In this document: piece by piece, positions 9,801 to 19,053 of the stretch
Numbering within the stretch: the first letter of the stretch is position 1
How the letters are laid out: each line of letters opens with the position of its first letter
DNA from: Candidatus Obscuribacter sp.
GTDB taxonomy: Bacteria > Cyanobacteriota > Vampirovibrionia > Obscuribacterales > Obscuribacteraceae
Assembly (NCBI GenBank): GCA_021772095.1
Contig: JADYXR010000197.1
Coordinates: forward strand, 27,685 to 91,684
Length of the DNA: 64,000 nucleotides
Reading direction: 5' to 3'
Notes under the pieces: generated by a model
Seen by the model: the letters and a program-made list of their open reading frames with translations, nothing else
Database searches by the model: none
Told to the model about the DNA's origin: nothing
Position numbers and translations under genes: made by a program

Positions 9801-9914
9801 TTAAAACTTCAGGGTTTTCCCACCTTTCGAAAAAATCGGCTGACATGTAGTAATGGATAAAGCAGCAGTCCTGCAGTCTGTTGCGCGTTGGCAAAACATG
9901 TTGGGGGTGAGGCC

Positions 9915-10877
9915 ATGAGATTACATCTACTGGCGGCGTCGCTGTGTCTTCTTTCCGTTGCGACAGCTGGACCGGCTTTGTGTGTGGATGACCCGGGTAT
10001 TTTTGGATCGATTGAAGTTGCCGGTGCGGCGAGGAAAGCAGCACGTGCGATGAAGAGTGGCTCGTATGGCGAGGCCCAGTCGCAGTACCGAAATCTGATT
10101 TTGAAGGATGATGAATTTTGTTTTGGATTCTACGAGTCCAGCCGTAAGCTCAATCACTGGGACCAGGCGGCTCTTGCGTTGGAACAGTTGTTTGAAAAGA
10201 AACCTGTTTTTCGCGATAAATTGAACCTGGAGTATGGCGAAGTTTTGTTCAATTTAAACCGCTATGACGAAGCGGAGCCACTGTTGAAACTGGCTCTGGC
10301 AAAGGTGAATGAGCCTTCGATCGTGAGCACTAAACTAAAGACTTTATACGCCAAAAGCGATCCACCCGAATTGCCACCGGTCAAAGGGCAAGTGATTATA
10401 GCGGAGAAGCCGGCACCTTATGTGGTGCCTTCTCGCGCGGTGGTCGATGCAGAGAACGTCAACGAAAACACAGAGGAGGCGTTGTCTTTTACCAACGCAT
10501 TTCTGAAGTCAGAGAGCATCGTATTGGCGGAGTATAAGGGCTATGAGGCGGGCGACCATGTCGGATATTTCGATCCACCGACCGCTCAATACAAGATCGA
10601 AACCTATCTAAAGGGACCACCACTGAACAAAGCGCTGCCATTGAGATATGAATTTCGCCGCAATCTTGCAGGAGAAGTAAGACCCGCCGATTGGAAGTGG
10701 AGCCCGGCCCTCATGCCCGCTAAAGGCAGCAAGTGGATCATCTTTATCCCGAACGCCGTGCCGGTTGCCGGACGTTTTGAAACATTCCATGGTGCATATG
10801 GAAGGCAGGAATTGACAGATGATAATCTCGACGCGATTCATAAGATCCGAAGTGCGCACCAGGGCCAAACGAATTAG
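9915..10877 (+). CDS. Secreted TPR-repeat protein (family A)
   Basis: Start MRLHLLAASLCLL with signal peptide; paralog of 7439..8476 (…LEYGEVLFNLNRYDEAEPLLKLALAKV…). Confidence 0.82.
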   Translation: MRLHLLAASLCLLSVATAGPALCVDDPGIFGSIEVAGAARKAARAMKSGSYGEAQSQYRNLILKDDEFCFGFYESSRKLNHWDQAALALEQLFEKKPVFRDKLNLEYGEVLFNLNRYDEAEPLLKLALAKVNEPSIVSTKLKTLYAKSDPPELPPVKGQVIIAEKPAPYVVPSRAVVDAENVNENTEEALSFTNAFLKSESIVLAEYKGYEAGDHVGYFDPPTAQYKIETYLKGPPLNKALPLRYEFRRNLAGEVRPADWKWSPALMPAKGSKWIIFIPNAVPVAGRFETFHGAYGRQELTDDNLDAIHKIRSAHQGQTN

Positions 10878-10918
10878 ACATCAAAGCAGAACCAAATGAC
10901 GGTTCATCAACCAAAAGA

Positions 10919-12154
10919 CTAGGAGCGTTTTTTCAACAACGGTACTGTTTCCATATGGTTTTCAATTGAGCGCTTAAACGATTCGGGAATTGGCATGTCG
11001 CCTCTCAATCTCGGCCACGCTTCGTGAATGCGTTCTATTGTTTCATTTACTGCTCTCAGAACCTGTTTCTCCGGCAATTCTGCGATTTTCGCGAAATTGC
11101 GGAACGCATCCATACCGATTCGATCAAAGCTTTTCACTCCGGCCATCTTGTGCGGAAGCGATTTGCTAATGTTGGGATAGACTACGGTTGATACGAGATC
11201 GTAGGCTGGTGAGAGTTCGGGTTGTCGGCAGTCAGGATAGACAATGCTCCAGTTTTTTAAATGCATATCCGCGTTGCCGATGGCGAACATGTAAACCAGC
11301 CGGCGAACGAATTCTAAGGTTGCCTCAAGTCCCATCTCCACCCAGATAACTTTTGCAATCGATTGGTAATTGAACCGTTCGTCGTATTTTTCGTAAACTG
11401 AAAAAACTTGAGCGAAGTCCTCCATGTGAATTCTGCCACCGCCAGTGGTGCGATCAAATCTTCGAGAGAGCAAGCAATTTCCCTCTCCAATCGACGTCGG
11501 AAAATCGGTCGGTAGATTGGCAATGCTCGTCATTGGTTTTATGTTGAATTCCGGAACTATGATTCCAATCTCAGAAGCGAAGTTGAGCATTGAATATTCC
11601 AATTCGTTGACGTACGAATATTCTTGCGATGGTAACTTTACGATCCAGTGACCATCGATGCCATGAGCTGGAATCACAATCTTGTTGTCGATTAGATCGC
11701 CCGAAAACTTTAGTTGAACGCCAGCCACTGAAAACCGAAGATCATCGTTTTGATCGTCGCCGACAGTGGATTCTTCATTGATTCGTTCATCTTCCAGGTT
11801 GCTGGAACCTTCGCTCCGCAACAGAACTGCGCCAGGCAAATCGCTTGATAGTTTTTGAAGCAGCAGAAATTCCTGAGACTCTCGAAGGTCTACTTTGCGG
11901 GCCAGGTACGACCTCAGTTTGCCCTCTGGTAGCAGGTTTGAGAAAAATGGAGGCAACTTTCCCGACGGTGAAAAATGCTCACGCTTGGAAGTTGTTTCAC
12001 CGATTGCGTTCTTGAAAGACAAGCTGAGAGTAGGACGGTCCAGATCTTCCAGGTAGTGTTGATCGAAAATGAAAAAACTTCGACCGTCGAGAACTTGTGA
12101 GAGCATGCCCACGTAATATTCGTTCAAAAACACTTTCAGATCTCGCGTGGCCAT
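10919..12154 (-). CDS. hipA: HipA-family Ser/Thr kinase toxin
   Basis: Couple_hipA-like N terminus, FSVAGVQLKFSG, catalytic GNADMHLKNWSI and SPAYDLVST motifs; follows hipB by 4 bp. Confidence 0.92.
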   Translation of the reverse strand: MATRDLKVFLNEYYVGMLSQVLDGRSFFIFDQHYLEDLDRPTLSLSFKNAIGETTSKREHFSPSGKLPPFFSNLLPEGKLRSYLARKVDLRESQEFLLLQKLSSDLPGAVLLRSEGSSNLEDERINEESTVGDDQNDDLRFSVAGVQLKFSGDLIDNKIVIPAHGIDGHWIVKLPSQEYSYVNELEYSMLNFASEIGIIVPEFNIKPMTSIANLPTDFPTSIGEGNCLLSRRFDRTTGGGRIHMEDFAQVFSVYEKYDERFNYQSIAKVIWVEMGLEATLEFVRRLVYMFAIGNADMHLKNWSIVYPDCRQPELSPAYDLVSTVVYPNISKSLPHKMAGVKSFDRIGMDAFRNFAKIAELPEKQVLRAVNETIERIHEAWPRLRGDMPIPESFKRSIENHMETVPLLKKRS

Positions 12155-12158
12155 TTTT

Positions 12159-12458
12159 CTAGACCTCGTCCGGCAGTGGTCCATATGCTGGTGGCAGTTC
12201 CTCAAAGTCAGAACTTTCATGGCGTATCATGAAGGAAACGGCAGGCACCTTTTGCCTGGGAACGAGCATCACTTCGAGATCTAAAACCCGGGCCCATTCG
12301 GACAAGGTTTTCACTCTGATGTCATGCTTGCCGCGTTCTAATTGAGACAAATAGCTTTGTCCAAGCTGAAGTTGTTGAGCAAGGTCAGTTTGCGTCAGCC
12401 CTTTGTCGGAGCGAGCCTTTTGCAGAGCTGAGAACATGTCATTCATAAGTGATTCCAT
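12159..12458 (-). CDS. hipB: HipB-like XRE-family antitoxin
   Basis: HTH_3 pattern ARSDKGLTQTDLAQQLQLGQSYLSQLERGKHDIRVKTLSEWARVLDLEV; directly upstream of hipA; alternative start 12446. Confidence 0.92.
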   Translation of the reverse strand: MESLMNDMFSALQKARSDKGLTQTDLAQQLQLGQSYLSQLERGKHDIRVKTLSEWARVLDLEVMLVPRQKVPAVSFMIRHESSDFEELPPAYGPLPDEV

Positions 12459-12461
12459 TGA

Positions 12462-12562
12462 ACTATTTAGTCAGGGCGTGTTAGTTGATTTATAGAATAT
12501 TGTACAGCTGAATAGTCGTTTAAACACCTACTGCTTAGAAAATAGTTGTTATAGTAACTATT
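12462..12562. promoter_or_regulatory. Putative HipB operator region: four AATAGT/ACTATT half-sites
   Basis: ACTATT 12462-12467, AATAGT 12511-12516, inverted repeat AATAGTT-N8-AACTATT 12541-12562. Confidence 0.5.
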
Positions 12563-12876
12563 CGGGTCGGTGATGAACGACACCTCGGCAGGAAACTCAG
12601 CGTTTTACCACAGGCACCGTAAAGCTTCGTCTTTTAGGTCGGGAGATATAAGGTGCTGAATGAAGTTGTTCAGGATGAATCGGAGGATTGCGAATATATC
12701 GCAGTCATGCCAGGTATTCTGATGTCAATGGTGGGGCGCACCGGGCTCGCTTGATACTGGGCTAAATTGCCTAGGAGCAAGAAGAATCTCACTTCAGGAC
12801 GGAGAGAACGTCAACTGTCGACAACGGGTTAAACGAAAAGCGCTACATGACGTCTCGGCGTTCCTTGCAAGGCGAA

Positions 12877-14964
12877 CTAGTGTCCACCACCGCCGGCGGT
12901 GACTGATTGAACTTCTGATTCATCCTGATAGACGATCAGGTTGCGTCCTGCTTTCTTGGCGATGTACAGCCGTTTGTCCGATGCCTGAATCAACTCGAAA
13001 ATTGATTCGCCATCATCAGGATAAGTGGCAAGTCCGCCGCTGAAGCTGCAGTGAAACTCAAGACCTTCATCGCTGAAAAAGGCAGTGTCGCGAAACTCTT
13101 CGAGTGCTCGCGTCACTGCTTTGTGAATGATCTCTTTTTTCTCGCGCCGGAACGCGAGAATAAATTCTTCTCCGCCCCAGCGACCGCGAAGATCGTCAAC
13201 ACGGAATCGTCTGGAAAGCAGCTGACCAAGACCGGCAAGAACAGTGTCACCGGCAAGGTGTCCGTGCGTGTCGTTGACTTTCTTGAAGTGATCGACGTCC
13301 AGCAAACAGATACTAAAATTCGTTTTCACTCGTTGTGATTCTGACAGGATTGCCGATAACTGCTCTGAAAATGCGCGTCTTAGAAGCAGTCCGGTAATCG
13401 TATCTTTATCTGATCGTTCACGCAGCATCTTGGCTCGATCGAGGCGAACCTTGACTCGCGTTAGAAGTTCTTCGTTGACGACCGGCTTGGGCAGGTAATC
13501 ATCGCCGCCGCAGCGAAACGCTTCCACGCGCGCTTCCACTCCGGTTTGTCCGGTCAAGAAAATGATCGGCAAATCTTGCCAGCGCGGAATTGTGCGCAGC
13601 ATGCGGCAGACCTCGAAGCCCGTAATCCCGGGCATCATCACGTCCAACAAAAGCATATCGGGTGGAAATTCTTGCATGGTTTCCAGAATAATATTTGGAT
13701 CCGTGAGTGTTCTCACGATCATGCCTTCGTTTCGCAAAACTAAAGCAACGGTATTTCCGAAAAATTCGTCATCATCGCAAACCAGTACCCGTGAGCGTCC
13801 ACCTTGTCTGATCGCAACTAAGTGGTGCACCGCTTTTTCGAGTGAATCGGACTCGAATGGTTTATCCAAATAAAGTGAAGCACCAGCGTGCGCACCCTCG
13901 ACAAAATCTTTTGCCAGGGCGTCGCCTGAAATAAATGCAAGAGGCAGATTGTCGTAACCTGGCAAGGACCGCAGTTCTCGAGCGAGGAGAAATCCAGCCT
14001 CCGGTGATTCCGGTACGATGTTGATTAACGCCGCGTCCAGTGGATACACGGCGGCGCGCTCCAGCGCCTCTGCTTGACTGGTTGCTTTGACGATTTCAAC
14101 GAGACGCTCGCGTCCCAGATCCTCGACGATTTGCAAAAATCCCTGATCTTCATCGACTACGAGAATGCGTGCCATGGCTGGTTGGTGCTCGCCGGAAGCT
14201 TCCACTTCGTCTTTGCCTGACACCACTTCCATCACTTCGCGAGCTTCTATTTCGCCATCGATTTGTGCTTCCACCAATCGGCGATCGATTTCCGCCCACA
14301 TCAAATTTCGTTCGTCGAGCGGTTTTTCAGCAATTGCAATCGCGGTGTTTTCAATAAACGCCATGTGTTCGCCGACTTTTTTAAAGCCCAGCGATCCGCC
14401 GGTGCCCTTGATTTTATGCGCTTGTCCGCGTACTTCTTCCAGGCTTTCCGTATCTTCGGAATCGGCTTTTGCTTTGGCTATCACTTGAGCCAACGCCGTT
14501 AATTTCTCAGGCAGAACGCGCGCGTATTTTGTTACCAGAGCAAGAAACATGGTTTCAAAATCTTTCAGTTTTTGCTTCTGTGCGTCGGCACCTTTCTCGC
14601 TTGCGAACTGGCATTCCACCTGCGCACCAAACACAAATGGAATCAAGGGTTTGCTTGCGCTAAGGTTGATATTCCAATCTTTTAAAACCGGTTTGACTTC
14701 AGACAATTCGGATTTATCGTTGGCGACGAAAACGATTTCCATGTCGTGACCGATTTTTCTGACATCCTCGACCCACTGAATTCCGGTCATATCGGATAAC
14801 GGCGAGCCTATCACGATCAGATCAGGGAGTGATTCGTTGATCGCGTCTTTGCCTTCGCGACCGTTTTCCGCCTGGATAACTTTGTGACCGCGTCCTTCGA
14901 AAATGGGCGCAATCAATCGGCGGAACTGCTGATCTTTATCGACTATTAGTATGGTTTTGGCCAT
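12877..14964 (-). CDS. Multi-receiver diguanylate cyclase: REC-HPt-REC-REC-GGDEF
   Basis: Three receiver domains, HPt motif AHKIKGTGGSLGF, GGDEF signature RVDDLRGRWGGEEF with an RxxD I-site. Confidence 0.93.
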   Translation of the reverse strand: MAKTILIVDKDQQFRRLIAPIFEGRGHKVIQAENGREGKDAINESLPDLIVIGSPLSDMTGIQWVEDVRKIGHDMEIVFVANDKSELSEVKPVLKDWNINLSASKPLIPFVFGAQVECQFASEKGADAQKQKLKDFETMFLALVTKYARVLPEKLTALAQVIAKAKADSEDTESLEEVRGQAHKIKGTGGSLGFKKVGEHMAFIENTAIAIAEKPLDERNLMWAEIDRRLVEAQIDGEIEAREVMEVVSGKDEVEASGEHQPAMARILVVDEDQGFLQIVEDLGRERLVEIVKATSQAEALERAAVYPLDAALINIVPESPEAGFLLARELRSLPGYDNLPLAFISGDALAKDFVEGAHAGASLYLDKPFESDSLEKAVHHLVAIRQGGRSRVLVCDDDEFFGNTVALVLRNEGMIVRTLTDPNIILETMQEFPPDMLLLDVMMPGITGFEVCRMLRTIPRWQDLPIIFLTGQTGVEARVEAFRCGGDDYLPKPVVNEELLTRVKVRLDRAKMLRERSDKDTITGLLLRRAFSEQLSAILSESQRVKTNFSICLLDVDHFKKVNDTHGHLAGDTVLAGLGQLLSRRFRVDDLRGRWGGEEFILAFRREKKEIIHKAVTRALEEFRDTAFFSDEGLEFHCSFSGGLATYPDDGESIFELIQASDKRLYIAKKAGRNLIVYQDESEVQSVTAGGGGH

Positions 14965-15062
14965 CAGAGCGATCTGCTTTTCAAAATAGTTGTTGCCATT
15001 GTCATTTGAGCGCGTTTGCTTGTCAGAGATATACCCAGGTCCGCTGTTCTCGTGATGTCATG

Positions 15063-15833
15063 TTAACCATCGGATCTGGTTTTGCGTTGACCGACAGACT
15101 GTTGCTTCTTCTGATAATTTGTTAGATCGGCTTTACTGATGCCGAGAAAGTCTTCAAACCACATCTGATCTCTTGAAGATTGCATCACATTTTCATAATT
15201 GTGAAGCAGGAAACGAACCAGGGCATGCCCGTCGTCGTCGATTTCGATATTGAGCAGCGCGCGGCGAAGTTCTTCTTCGTCGACGAAGTTGTCGCGATTG
15301 GTATCAAGTTTGGCAAATAGTTCGGTAAAAACTTGCTCGGCATTCTCGGGGCCAAGAGCGTCGTTGAGTGCGTGGTGGAGCTGCGTCGCGCGCTGATCCA
15401 TAATTGCCACAGCTGGTGTGTGCAATGTTTCGGCATCGAGTCCGCGTTCGAGTGCCTCGTTGCAGATCTGTCTTGCCTGGACCAGTTTATTGTTTCTGGC
15501 ATAAAAACCAGCCAATTGAATTCGCGTCAAAAACGGCATGGACAGCAGTTCGTTGTAAGCGTCGGTGACCGCTTGCAAGTCGAGCGCCTGATGTTCGACC
15601 GCAGGTTGCTTTTGGTCACCGCGCAGCTCGCGAACGATCATGCGCAGATTCTCTTTGTACTCTTCCAGGGGAAGGGCGTCGGCGGCTTTGATGGCTTTCT
15701 TGAACGCGCTTTCGGCTTCTTCGCGATTGCCTGAATGCTCGTGCTTTTGCGCGGCTTTACTGAGCTCGAATGGGTCTACCAGTGCTTTGCCTTTAACCAT
15801 TGAATGGAATTCTCCAATGCTGCTGCGAGCCAT
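15063..15833 (-). CDS. Protein with TPR-like helices and an EF-hand
   Basis: Canonical EF-hand loop DTNRDNFVDEEE; helical repeats N-terminal to it. Confidence 0.75.
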   Translation of the reverse strand: MARSSIGEFHSMVKGKALVDPFELSKAAQKHEHSGNREEAESAFKKAIKAADALPLEEYKENLRMIVRELRGDQKQPAVEHQALDLQAVTDAYNELLSMPFLTRIQLAGFYARNNKLVQARQICNEALERGLDAETLHTPAVAIMDQRATQLHHALNDALGPENAEQVFTELFAKLDTNRDNFVDEEELRRALLNIEIDDDGHALVRFLLHNYENVMQSSRDQMWFEDFLGISKADLTNYQKKQQSVGQRKTRSDG

Positions 15834-15856
15834 GATGCCCTGGTCCGGAGGTCGGG

Positions 15857-17452
15857 TTAGAGGTTTAAATCCGAACGCATTTTTCGTGGATTCTGCCAGC
15901 CCATCTCATCTAAAGCGTCATCGAAACCGACTCGCATGCGACTGCAATAGTTGAGCGCGATGATGCATTGCTCGACTTTGAGCAGTCCTTCGCGAATTAG
16001 AGGCAGGCATACGAAGGCGGCGTCAACTGTTTTGCGGCTGACTTTGCTTGCTGCTTCCAGTATGCCGACCAGATCTCCGCCATGACTTTGACGAACTTCA
16101 AGGGCGACTTTGATGTCTTCTGCCGACAATATGCCCGCCGTTTGCAGTAGATCGAAGGCTGGTTTGAGGTTGCGTTTTGCTCCAGGCGCTCCCCCTGCTG
16201 GTGCGCCTCCGGGACCGCCGGCTGGTTGCCCTGCCGGAGCTGGTTTTTTCGGTTTTGGTGGAGCACCGGTTAGTGAAGGTGGCTCCAGTGACGTGTCTTC
16301 AGGTGTTAGATATTGATCGATGTTTCCGCCCATGGCGTGAAGGCGCTTCAATACATGAGGTGCGCGTTCCGGCGACATTCTCTCGTCGCGGATCAGGTCC
16401 TGAAGTTTCAGCGCAGCCTCAAGTGTAGGCTCGCTGATCAAACCTGCTTCTTTGAGCATGCTGCCGAGAAGCACATTCGGTCTCTTATCCAGAAGGTGAT
16501 AGTCGATGCTGATCTTCGGTTCCGGCACTTGTGGTGCGGGTTGCGAATAGCCCTGCGGAGGATATGTGTGCCCTTGCATCTGCTGTTGCTGCATTTGCTG
16601 CATTTGTTGCATGTGCTGCATTTGCTGCGGAGGCATTTGTTGTTGCGGCGGCATCTGCTGCTGATACGGATACTGTTGTTGCTGCATGGGCTGTTGTTGC
16701 GGCGGATAGCCACCATATCCTGGCGGCACTTGCTGCTGCGGATAACCCTGACCCATTTGCTGCTGTGGCGGATAATTATTTTGGTTGTACTGCTGATTTT
16801 GACCGGAGATGTTTTGCCCCGGATGCCCGGGGTGCGGCTGGACAGGTAAGTTGTTGAACGAACTGCCCTGCATCTGCGGCGGCGGCATATTTTGATAAGA
16901 GGCTTGCGGCGGCAAGCCTGGCGCGCCTCCGGGCATACCGCTACCCGGCATTCCGCCACCCATTCCACCCGGCATCATACCTGGCTGCGGTAATGGAGCC
17001 ATGGCTGGAAAGTTGGAGACAGGATCCGGTTGTTGATTGGCGCCGCTCCAGCTAGTGTCTTCCGCTTCCTGCGGAACTTCCGGTTTCAACAGATCCGGAA
17101 TTGCTGTAAAGCCGCCCAGTGACGAGTTCTTTGGCGCCGACATCACGAGGATGTCGTACATGAATTCCAGGTCCCCTGGAGCAAAAGATTGAGTCCAAAC
17201 TACTTTCGAGGCAATGCCGTTTTCTTGCTCATAGAGCGTCCAAACTGGCTCCTCGACGGATTTATCCCACTGACAAGTGAGCACGAACGCGGCTTCGCCA
17301 GCTGACCAGGGCAGCTCAACCAGGCACCCTCGCCTGCTGGTCGCCTCTTCAATCATGAATTTAACCTTGCCCATCGACGGACAGCCCATCTCCGGCGGCA
17401 ACTTCTGCCGAGTCGTGTGCGAGTTATCTTCTTTCGGTGCGGGTTTGTACAT
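15857..17452 (-). CDS. Protein with conserved N-terminal domain, Q/P/M-rich disordered linker and MshEN-like C-terminal helical repeats
   Basis: Paralog of 47118..48902 at both ends; VLLGSMLKEAGLISEPTLEAALKLQ motif; 23 bp upstream of the EF-hand gene on the same strand. Confidence 0.75.
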   Translation of the reverse strand: MYKPAPKEDNSHTTRQKLPPEMGCPSMGKVKFMIEEATSRRGCLVELPWSAGEAAFVLTCQWDKSVEEPVWTLYEQENGIASKVVWTQSFAPGDLEFMYDILVMSAPKNSSLGGFTAIPDLLKPEVPQEAEDTSWSGANQQPDPVSNFPAMAPLPQPGMMPGGMGGGMPGSGMPGGAPGLPPQASYQNMPPPQMQGSSFNNLPVQPHPGHPGQNISGQNQQYNQNNYPPQQQMGQGYPQQQVPPGYGGYPPQQQPMQQQQYPYQQQMPPQQQMPPQQMQHMQQMQQMQQQQMQGHTYPPQGYSQPAPQVPEPKISIDYHLLDKRPNVLLGSMLKEAGLISEPTLEAALKLQDLIRDERMSPERAPHVLKRLHAMGGNIDQYLTPEDTSLEPPSLTGAPPKPKKPAPAGQPAGGPGGAPAGGAPGAKRNLKPAFDLLQTAGILSAEDIKVALEVRQSHGGDLVGILEAASKVSRKTVDAAFVCLPLIREGLLKVEQCIIALNYCSRMRVGFDDALDEMGWQNPRKMRSDLNL

Positions 17453-17587
17453 GTAATTTACTTTCGTGGAATGCCGATTATTTAGTTGATCACGTCTATC
17501 TTATGCCACGCTGAGCAGTTTCTTCTTCTCTTATTAAGATCTGGGCGATCACATTTAGTAGTCAATGGTTAGAGTCGAGCTGTCAGT

Positions 17588-18901
17588 CTATTTCGACTTC
17601 GAAGCTGGTGGCGCAAATTTCGATTCTAAATCTCGCCAACAGCTGATGTAATCATTTTGCAGCAAACCGGACTCAACCGCAAATCTGGTCGGTTGATAGA
17701 CCAGCGAACTTTCAAACATAAACGCCATTGTATTCTCGATTTTTTGCGGTTTCAAATCGCCTTTTGAAGCCTTGTTGAAAGTCTGGGCATCGGGTCCGTG
17801 AGCGGACATAGCGTTGTGCAGGCTGCCTCCGCCGGGCACGAATCCATCGAGTTTGGCATCGTAGACGCCTTCGATTAATCCCATGTATTCGCTCATGCAA
17901 TTGCGGTGGTAATACGGAGGACGAAACGTGTTTTCTGCCACCATCCAGCGCGGAGGAAAGATCACGAAGTCGACGTTGGCTACGCCTTCCATCTCTGACG
18001 GTGACGTGATTACGGTGAATATGGATGGATCGGGATGGTCGTAACTGACAGTGTTGATTACGTTGAATAAACGCAAGTCATATTTGTATGGATAATAGTT
18101 GCCGTGCCATGCCACCACATCCAGTGGCGAGCGATCGATGATTGCCGACCACAGTTTTCCACCATACTTTGTGATCAGTTCGAAGGAGCCTTTCTTGTCC
18201 TGATAAGCGGCCGTGGGAGCGAGGAAATCTCGCGGGTTAGCCAGTCCGTTGGAGCCGATCGGACCGAGGTGCGGGAGACGAAATGGCGGTCCGTAGTTTT
18301 CGCAGATGTAACCGCGGGCGGTATCACCTTTGATTTTGACTTGAAACTTGATACCGCGAGGTATGACACAAATTTCCCATGGTTCAACTTGTAAGACACC
18401 GAATTCGGTGCTGATTTTTAGAACTCCCAGTTCCGGCACAATCAAAAAATCGCCGTCGGAATTGTAGAAAAAACTGTCGGTCATGGAATTGTTGGCAGCG
18501 TAGATGTGAACCGCGGAGCCGCGCACGCTCGAGTTTTCGCCGTTGCCGGCGATGGTAATTAGACCTTCCACAAAATTGGTCGGCTTGTCAGGAATGGGAA
18601 CCGGATTCCATCTCATTTGATCCGGCGTCGCAGCTTCGACTTCGTTAAACGGGCGGCTGCGCAAATTGTTTTCTTTGCGAAGAGAAAAACGCGAGTGCAC
18701 GACCGAGGGGCGGATTTTATAGAGCCATGAGCGCAGATTTTCGTGACGCTGAGCCACGAATGAAGTGCCGCTGAGTTGTTCGGCGTACAGACCGTAAGGC
18801 GCGGCTTGCGGAGAGTTTTGTCCGAGCGGCAGGGCGCCTTTTTCGGCTTCACTTGAAAAGTGATTACCGAACCCGGATTGGTATTGCAGTGATTCCGCCA
18901 T
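17588..18901 (-). CDS. hmgA: Homogentisate 1,2-dioxygenase
   Basis: [26 protein letters not shown]…[14 protein letters not shown] terminus and full-length family sequence (437 aa). Confidence 0.96.
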   Translation of the reverse strand: MAESLQYQSGFGNHFSSEAEKGALPLGQNSPQAAPYGLYAEQLSGTSFVAQRHENLRSWLYKIRPSVVHSRFSLRKENNLRSRPFNEVEAATPDQMRWNPVPIPDKPTNFVEGLITIAGNGENSSVRGSAVHIYAANNSMTDSFFYNSDGDFLIVPELGVLKISTEFGVLQVEPWEICVIPRGIKFQVKIKGDTARGYICENYGPPFRLPHLGPIGSNGLANPRDFLAPTAAYQDKKGSFELITKYGGKLWSAIIDRSPLDVVAWHGNYYPYKYDLRLFNVINTVSYDHPDPSIFTVITSPSEMEGVANVDFVIFPPRWMVAENTFRPPYYHRNCMSEYMGLIEGVYDAKLDGFVPGGGSLHNAMSAHGPDAQTFNKASKGDLKPQKIENTMAFMFESSLVYQPTRFAVESGLLQNDYISCWRDLESKFAPPASKSK

Positions 18902-19053
18902 CCATCAGCCTCTCTTGATTACTAAAAGGGCGCGTCCCATTTGTCACAAAGGATACCAATGTTTTAGATTTCTGAGTTAGCTTTGGGCGGGCTACGTGTG
19001 GTTGTGTAAGATAGGTGGCGTCTGACCTGACTTGAGCCTGGAGGCTTGTCCGC

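Noticed and set aside
12560-12650. c-di-GMP (GEMM) riboswitch resemblance (ggcaggaaac…ggcaccgtaaagc)
   Set aside because: Only partial core similarity and no proper paired stems; not supportable without a covariance search
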